Positions 59,411 through 64,000 of a stretch of 64,000 nucleotides of DNA are shown one piece after another. The DNA comes from Corynebacterium yonathiae. GTDB lineage: Bacteria; Actinomycetota; Actinomycetes; Mycobacteriales; Mycobacteriaceae. Position 1 is the first letter of the stretch. Every line of letters begins with the position of its first letter. Below the pieces are notes generated by a model. That model saw only the letters and a list, made by a program, of their open reading frames with translations. It did no database searches and was not told the origin of the DNA. Both the position numbers and the translations under genes were made by a program. The DNA lies in the NCBI RefSeq assembly GCF_027570195.1, contig NZ_JAKMUZ010000003.1, forward strand, positions 62,001-126,000, in the 5' to 3' direction.

Positions 59411-60547
59411 TTAAAGCGGGCGGAAAGTACGCAACTCGCTGCAGGTCTGCTCGACCACCTCGCGCCAGCTGCCGGTTTCTCTAAACAGCCGGCGCTGCCG
59501 CTCATAGCCGGCGCCGCCCTCAATAATCTCGTAGATGAGGCGCAGTTCATTGACGCATCCCAGCTCGCGGGCGATGGGAGTAAGTTCCTCAACCATCTCC
59601 GCCAGCTCATCCTTCACCCAGGCCTCATCGGTCTCGCGGGAGGTAATTACCAGCGCATCCATGCCGTAGCGGGCGCCGCGCCATTTATTTTCTGCCACAT
59701 GCCAGGGCTGGAGGATGGGGAGGGGCTCCGCGGCGTCGATAAGCCGGTCGAAGTAGACCACCAAGCAGTGGGTCAGCGCCACGATGGCGGAAAGCTCGCG
59801 CAGATTCGATGTCGCATCGGATACTCGGACCTCCACCGTGCCCCACTTGGACGCCGGCCGAATATCGAAGTGCATGGAGCCGGTGTGATTAATAACGCCG
59901 GAGATTGCCTGATCGCGCATATAGGACTGCCACTCGGCCCAATCGCGGAATTGATACGGCATGCCTGCAGTGGGCAGCTGCTGATACAGCATGGTGCGAT
60001 TAGAGGCATAGCCGGTATCTAAGCCCTCCCACCCCGGCGAGCACGCGGAAATGGCCAGCAGGTGGGGGTACTTGGTCATCAGCGCATTAATGATAGGCCA
60101 CACGCGATCTTCATGGCTGATACCGACGTGCACGTGCGTGCCCCAGAGCAGCATCTGCTTGCCCCAGTACTGGGTGCGCGCGATGATTTCTTGGTAGCTG
60201 GGTTTATCTGATAGCGGGTTCTCACGGAAATCCGTAAACGGATGACCGCCGGACGCCCAGATATCCACGCCCAGCTTATCGGCAGCTTCTTCCACCACCT
60301 GCAGAGAATTGCTCAGGTCAGCGATAGCTTCCGGCACGGTGTGGCAGATTCCAGTGACCAGCTCCACCGTGTTTTGGAGGAATTCCTTTTCTAGGTGGAT
60401 CTCAGGGTGGGCTGCAGTGGCGAGGTCAATCAATTCCGCACCGCGCGGAACGAGGTCTCGCGTTGCGCGGTCCACGAGCGCCACCTCCCATTCCACGCCA
60501 AGCGTTGGTTCGGGAGAGCGGGCGAATTGTTCTGCCGGGATCTTCAC
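59411..60547 (-). CDS. YbdK-type carboxylate-amine ligase (GCS2 family)
   Basis: A 378-residue ATP-grasp-like glutamate-cysteine ligase relative starting at GTG 60547. [14 protein letters not shown] is the conserved N terminus and [28 protein letters not shown] and [10 protein letters not shown] match the active-site segments. Corynebacteria use mycothiol rather than glutathione, so gamma-glutamylcysteine formation is not the obvious job; the amine substrate is unknown. Transcribed convergently with the glycosyltransferase (27 bp). Confidence 0.85.
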   Translation of the reverse strand: MKIPAEQFARSPEPTLGVEWEVALVDRATRDLVPRGAELIDLATAAHPEIHLEKEFLQNTVELVTGICHTVPEAIADLSNSLQVVEEAADKLGVDIWASGGHPFTDFRENPLSDKPSYQEIIARTQYWGKQMLLWGTHVHVGISHEDRVWPIINALMTKYPHLLAISACSPGWEGLDTGYASNRTMLYQQLPTAGMPYQFRDWAEWQSYMRDQAISGVINHTGSMHFDIRPASKWGTVEVRVSDATSNLRELSAIVALTHCLVVYFDRLIDAAEPLPILQPWHVAENKWRGARYGMDALVITSRETDEAWVKDELAEMVEELTPIARELGCVNELRLIYEIIEGGAGYERQRRLFRETGSWREVVEQTCSELRTFRPL

Positions 60548-60642
60548 CCATTCAGCTTAACGGGTGACAGGTATTAACACGTGAATTTTATTTACCCTAT
60601 CTACTTCGGCGAAGGTAGAGGCATTCACTGGTTTAGATCAAC

Positions 60643-60707
60643 AAAGTCCAAGGACATCCGGCGGGAGAATAATGGTGCTCCTCTTCGGCCGGACGGCCTT
60701 GGACTTT
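60643..60707. other. 65-nt two-part hairpin between the ligase and LytR_C genes
   Basis: AAAGTCCAAGG (60643-60653) pairs with CCTTGGACTTT (60697-60707), and inside it TCCGGC (60657-60662) pairs GCCGGA (60688-60693). The two stems are separated by matching 3-nt internal bulges, and the apical loop is 25 nt. It lies beyond the stop of the LytR_C gene and is the likely 3' end of its transcript, though it has no U run. Confidence 0.6.
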
Positions 60708-60727
60708 AAGTCAGGTGCGCAGCAGGC

Positions 60728-61534
60728 TTAGGCCTGCGGCACTGCTAGAGCAACGACGACGGCGCCATCATCGGTTGCTTCCTTAGGCAGGTCGCGGTTC
60801 ATTGGGGCGACATCGGCCTGGTAGCGGGCGGCTACCTCCTTTGCCAGTGCCTCAGCGGAGGTATCGCCTTCTGGGAAGAAGACGGTGGTCTTCGGAACTG
60901 TGAGGACATCGCCAGGCAGGTTGCCAACATAGCCCACCTTGAAGCCGCCGCTCTTGAGGGAATCGGCTTCCTTCTTGGCCTTGTCTACCTCACCGGAGTT
61001 ATTAAGGACGCTGACCTTAATATCGTTGCGGTCGCGTGCGGCGGAGTGAGCGTTCTCCTCGCCTGCGTCGGCATTCCCCTCGGCTGCGGCTTTCTCCTCG
61101 GCAGCGCCGGAAGCAGCCGGGTCGCGTGGGGCATCGCCCTCACCCGAGGCCGGTGCCGGTGCAGGCGCGCTTGCGTCCTCGGAAGCACCCGGGGCGCCAG
61201 GGGCACGGGAACCCGCAGCGTCGGGACCAGCGGAACCTTCGGGAGCGGCACCGATGGTGGAACCGGTGGAGTTTTCCTGCTTGCTCTCCGACGCCACGGT
61301 GGAATCATCGTCGCCCGAAGTCATGGAGTACAAAGCCCAGAGCCCAAGCATGACGGCCACGGCGATGAGAACCATTGCCAAACCGCGCAGCGGGAGGCCG
61401 CCTTTCTTTGCGTGGGCGCCGCCACCAGCGGGGCGCTGCTTGCCAGCACGGGAAGCGGAGGTGCCGGCAGCAGAGCCGGCGCGGGTTTCGTCGGATACCT
61501 TGTCGGTCGAATTTTCCGGATTCACATTAGTCAC
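60728..61534 (-). CDS. LytR C-terminal domain protein
   Basis: A 268-residue protein: a 48-residue cytoplasmic head, one transmembrane helix (about 49-70, LAMVLIAVAVMLGLWALYS), a low-complexity Ala/Gly/Pro/Glu spacer of about 90 residues, and a C-terminal LytR_C domain beginning KVSVLNNSGEVDKAKKEADSLKSGG (in pieces: VSVLNNSGEV, ADSLKSGGF). LytR_C domains are found on wall-polymer ligases, but the catalytic LytR-CpsA-Psr domain is absent here, so this is a stand-alone accessory or binding protein. Confidence 0.85.
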   Translation of the reverse strand: MTNVNPENSTDKVSDETRAGSAAGTSASRAGKQRPAGGGAHAKKGGLPLRGLAMVLIAVAVMLGLWALYSMTSGDDDSTVASESKQENSTGSTIGAAPEGSAGPDAAGSRAPGAPGASEDASAPAPAPASGEGDAPRDPAASGAAEEKAAAEGNADAGEENAHSAARDRNDIKVSVLNNSGEVDKAKKEADSLKSGGFKVGYVGNLPGDVLTVPKTTVFFPEGDTSAEALAKEVAARYQADVAPMNRDLPKEATDDGAVVVALAVPQA

Positions 61535-61557
61535 ATACGCAACACTAGTACTCAGGA

Positions 61558-61815
61558 TTAACTGGATGGGGGATTTCCCCGCGCGGCGCGCCGTGTGTTT
61601 TCTCGCTCCTCGCGCAGGCGGCGCAGCCGAGCGACAAGGAGGGGATGGGATTGGGCGGCCACGGGGGCGTCGAGAAGCAGGTTAAGGCGCTGGTGGTAGC
61701 GCACTGGGGAGATATCCAGTTGCGCACGGATGGCCTCTTCCTTGCGGCCAATGCTGCGCGGCGCGGTTTCCTCGAAGTCCAAAATGGCGGCGTCTAGGTC
61801 AGACAAGGGGTTCAT
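61558..61815 (-). CDS. DUF3263 protein
   Basis: An 85-residue soluble protein (MNPLSDLDAAILDFEETAPRS...) typical of DUF3263, a small actinobacterial family with an N-terminal helix-turn-helix-like region (RSIGRKEEAIRAQLDISPVRYHQRL) followed by basic residues, which suggests DNA binding. The longer frame to 62007 reads through def and is discarded. It is divergent from def with 16 bp between starts, the conserved neighbour pair in corynebacteria. Confidence 0.8.
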   Translation of the reverse strand: MNPLSDLDAAILDFEETAPRSIGRKEEAIRAQLDISPVRYHQRLNLLLDAPVAAQSHPLLVARLRRLREERENTRRAARGNPPSS

Positions 61816-61831
61816 GCCTAAACTGTAAGGC

Positions 61832-62455
61832 ATGACTATTCGCCCCATCGTTATCCACGGCGAGCCCGTGTTACACGAACCCACCCAACCAGTGGAAGAA
61901 TCTGAGATTTCCACCCCGGAAATGCAGCAGCTCATCGCGGACATGTATGAAACCATGGACGCCGCCAATGGCGTGGGCTTGGCCGCAAACCAGGTAGGAA
62001 TTGGCAAACGCCTCTTTGTCTACCACTGCCCCGATACGGACGGACCTAATGGCACCGAGCTGCCGTCCGAGAAAGCCGGCATGCGCAAGGGCTGCGTTAT
62101 TAACCCGGTCTTGGAAACCTCCGAAATTCCGGAAACCATGCCTGCCGACGACGGCTCCGATGACGAGGGCTGTCTCTCCGTGCCGGGTGAAGGGTTTCCC
62201 ACCGGCCGCGCAGACTGGGCGCGCGTGACCGGCAAGGACGAAAACGGCAACGATGTCTCCATCGAAGGCTATGGCTTCTTCGCCCGCTGCCTGCAGCATG
62301 AGACCGGCCACCTTGATGGCTTCTTGTACACCGATACTCTCATCGGCCGCTATAAGCGCCAAGCTAAAAAGGCCATCAAGCGCAATGGATGGACCGAACC
62401 GGGATACTCCTGGATACCGGGCGAGGATGCCGATCCCTTCGGACACGACGACTAA
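61832..62455 (+). CDS. def: Peptide deformylase
   Basis: Metalloenzyme removing the formyl group from new proteins, 207 residues. The three motifs are [19 protein letters not shown] and QHETGHLDG (metal ligands Cys, His, His and catalytic Glu). Its TAA overlaps the ATG of the following gene by 1 nt, so they are cotranscribed. Confidence 0.97.
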   Translation: MTIRPIVIHGEPVLHEPTQPVEESEISTPEMQQLIADMYETMDAANGVGLAANQVGIGKRLFVYHCPDTDGPNGTELPSEKAGMRKGCVINPVLETSEIPETMPADDGSDDEGCLSVPGEGFPTGRADWARVTGKDENGNDVSIEGYGFFARCLQHETGHLDGFLYTDTLIGRYKRQAKKAIKRNGWTEPGYSWIPGEDADPFGHDD

Positions 62456-63441
62456 TGCCACGCATCTTCCGCTCCGATGCCGCCCAGGTGGGCGAGCGCG
62501 TGGTAGCCCGGCGCGACTTCGGCGGCGTACACAGCGATGTGATAGGGCACGTGCTTAGCCTCAATCCGCTGGTCATCCGCCCGCAAGAGGTAGGCGGTTA
62601 CCCCTCCGACTTAGATGCGGTAGAAATCCCGCCGGAGCAGCTGAAGATCATCAAGCGGCTCTCCCCGCGCATGGTCCGCAATTCCGATATCCGCGCCGTG
62701 GAGGTTGCCGCAGCCGCGGCTTTCCCTGGCGGGGAGCACGCGTGGACCAGCGATGGTTCTTGGCTCATGCGCGCCGGCGAGGGCGATACCAGCCACTCTA
62801 ACTCGGCCGTACCCGTGGGTCCTTCGGCTGGCTTTACCCCGGTGCCGCTGGAGGAGATTAAGGCTTTTTACGCTAGACACGGCCTGCCGGTGCGCCTTTT
62901 GGTCCCAGAGCGCATTGGCAAACCGGCCGAGCGCCTGCTTGCCGACGCCGCTTGGGAGACCGAGCCAGAAACGCTCGCTATGGTTCTGCGTGATCTACCG
63001 ACATTTGCCGGCGCCGCCGCCTCCCCTACCTTTCACATCGAAGACCATCCCGATAAAGAGTGGCTGGCGATGTACGAATCGCGTAAGGAGACCCTTCCGC
63101 CTAAGGCACTGAAGCACCTGAGCACCTCAATCGAGGGCACACTTGGCTTTGGCCGCCTGACATTAGAAGGCGAAACCATCGCCATTGCCCGCGGCGCTAT
63201 TAGCGAATCCGGCGATGGCACGAAGTGGCTGGGACTGTCTTCCGTCGAGGTAGCAGAAGACTTCCGCCGCCGCGGACTCGGCACCCTGCTGCTTCAATCC
63301 CTGCTGCAGTGGGGTCACGACAACGGCGCCGAGCACGCCTACCTCGCCGTGCAAGCCTCCAATACCGCCGGCGTGCGGCTATCTGAAAAGCTCGGCTTCA
63401 TTGAACAACACCGCCGCATCTACGCTCGCCTGCGTGACTAG
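62455..63441 (+). CDS. GNAT acetyltransferase with an N-terminal extension
   Basis: A 328-residue protein from ATG 62455 (the in-frame upstream start at 62389 reads through def). The first 90 residues form a domain with no match known to me (RIFRSDAAQVGERVVARRDF ... VIGHVLSLNP), and the C-terminal domain has the acetyl-CoA motif EDFRRRGLGTLLLQSLLQWG and the end strand AGVRLSEKLGFIEQHR. Acceptor unknown; linkage to def suggests protein or amino-acid N-termini, but this is inference. Confidence 0.85.
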   Translation: MPRIFRSDAAQVGERVVARRDFGGVHSDVIGHVLSLNPLVIRPQEVGGYPSDLDAVEIPPEQLKIIKRLSPRMVRNSDIRAVEVAAAAAFPGGEHAWTSDGSWLMRAGEGDTSHSNSAVPVGPSAGFTPVPLEEIKAFYARHGLPVRLLVPERIGKPAERLLADAAWETEPETLAMVLRDLPTFAGAAASPTFHIEDHPDKEWLAMYESRKETLPPKALKHLSTSIEGTLGFGRLTLEGETIAIARGAISESGDGTKWLGLSSVEVAEDFRRRGLGTLLLQSLLQWGHDNGAEHAYLAVQASNTAGVRLSEKLGFIEQHRRIYARLRD

Positions 63442-63488
63442 CTTTCCGCGCCTGTTCCTTTCGGGCTAGGTGGTGAGCCTTATGGGAC

Positions 63489-63515
63489 TGCCCGCTGACC
63501 TCGCTGCAGCGGGCA
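63489..63515. terminator. Hairpin between the GNAT gene and xthA
   Basis: TGCCCGCTG (63489-63497) pairs with CAGCGGGCA (63507-63515), 9-nt loop. No U run; probable terminator of the def operon, or part of the xthA leader, whose ATG is 15 bp downstream. Confidence 0.55.
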
Positions 63516-63530
63516 GGTACTGTATGTGGC

Positions 63531-64000
63531 ATGCGCATCGCCACGTGGAATATTAACTCCGTTCGTACCCGCACACAGCGGGCGCTGGACCTTATCTCCA
63601 AGCACGACATCGACGTCTTATGTCTGCAGGAAACTAAGGTAAATGACGATAAATTTCCACGCGAGACCTTTGAGGAAGCGGGCCTGCATGTCACCTGCCA
63701 CGGGCTCAACCAGTGGAATGGTGTAGCCATCGTGTCTACAGATGCGCCCGAGGAGGTCTTGGTAGGCTTCCCAGACCAACCCGGCTTTGCCAAAGATCCA
63801 GATAAGCCACAGGACCGTGAGGCCCGAGCGCTAGGGGTCCGCATCCGTGGCGTAGAAATTTGGTCCCTCTACGTGCCCAACGGCCGCGAGATTACTGACC
63901 GCCACTACGACTACAAGCTGGACTTTCTCTACCACTTGGCACGCTATGCGGAAAATAATGCACAGTCTAAGCTGCTTTTGACCGGTGATTTCAATATTGC
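63531..64000 (+). CDS. xthA: Exodeoxyribonuclease III, 5' part (runs off the window)
   Basis: An open frame of 156 complete codons from ATG 63531 to the window edge. MRIATWNINSVRTRTQRAL and LCLQETK are the usual start of the AP-endonuclease/exonuclease III family, followed by VYVPNG-like SLYVPNGREI and LLLTGDFNI near the edge. The enzyme cuts at abasic sites in base-excision repair, which also involves mutY at the other end of the window. The end of the gene is beyond position 64000. Confidence 0.93.
   Translation, partial: MRIATWNINSVRTRTQRALDLISKHDIDVLCLQETKVNDDKFPRETFEEAGLHVTCHGLNQWNGVAIVSTDAPEEVLVGFPDQPGFAKDPDKPQDREARALGVRIRGVEIWSLYVPNGREITDRHYDYKLDFLYHLARYAENNAQSKLLLTGDFNI

Overview
The window is a gene-dense, moderately GC-rich chromosomal segment of a mycolate-containing actinobacterium, almost certainly a Corynebacterium. 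The main grounds are an adjacent pair of very small porin-like genes (PorA/PorH type) between a PPK2 gene and groEL2, as I recall from C. glutamicum; the order ftsH-folE-folP-folB-folK-DUF3180-DUF6779-Rossmann protein-panC with lysS and clpC nearby, as in Mycobacterium and Corynebacterium; a small protein ending in Cys-Cys of the kind called cory-CC-star; and a CIRCE operator before groEL. I cannot fix the species from the sequence alone. No tRNA, rRNA, CRISPR array or insertion sequence was recognised.

Layout. 1-7.5 kb: truncated membrane protein, carbonic anhydrase, mutY, a tiny DUF4236-like gene, a secreted lipase broken by two in-frame amber codons, clpC, and a frameshifted PknB-like pseudokinase. 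7.5-17 kb: a drug exporter of the MFS, a GuaB1-type IMP dehydrogenase relative, crtB-crtI (C40 carotenoid core), lysS and a Tat-exported PhoX phosphatase. 17-20 kb: cstA overlapped by a cory-CC-star gene, itself overlapped by an ArsA/Get3-type ATPase. 20-22.6 kb: two tandem C1-family aminopeptidases. 22.6-34 kb: a long minus-strand cluster with mostly 1-4 nt overlaps (dacB-tilS-hpt-ftsH-folE-folP-folB-folK-DUF3180-DUF6779-Rossmann-panC-GNAT) that joins wall remodelling, tRNA modification, purine salvage, membrane proteolysis, folate synthesis and pantothenate synthesis.

34-40.4 kb: ppa, a non-coding stretch with two copies of a 57-bp interrupted palindrome and a 12-bp-period triple repeat, a DUF559 nuclease-like gene, a rhodanese, and a MarR regulator abutting a 1300-residue Pls/PosA-type peptide synthetase. 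40.4-47.5 kb: secreted metallophosphatase, secreted lipase-like hydrolase, PPK2, the porA/porH-like pair (the porH-like frame opens with AUA, no AUG/GUG/UUG being available), a 0.6-kb AT-rich non-coding stretch, and groEL2 with CIRCE. 47.5-64 kb: OPT transporter, M20 dipeptidase, a complete Mrp Na+/H+ antiporter operon with fused A and B subunits followed by a GT87-type mannosyltransferase, a YbdK-like carboxylate-amine ligase, a LytR_C protein, DUF3263, peptide deformylase, a GNAT protein and the 5' part of exonuclease III.

Most of the window is conserved core. The parts most worth attention are the AUA-started porin gene, the cstA/CC-star/ArsA overlap cluster, the Pls/PosA synthetase under its own MarR gene, the paired 57-bp palindromes beside the DUF559 gene, and the two broken genes (lipase, pseudokinase).
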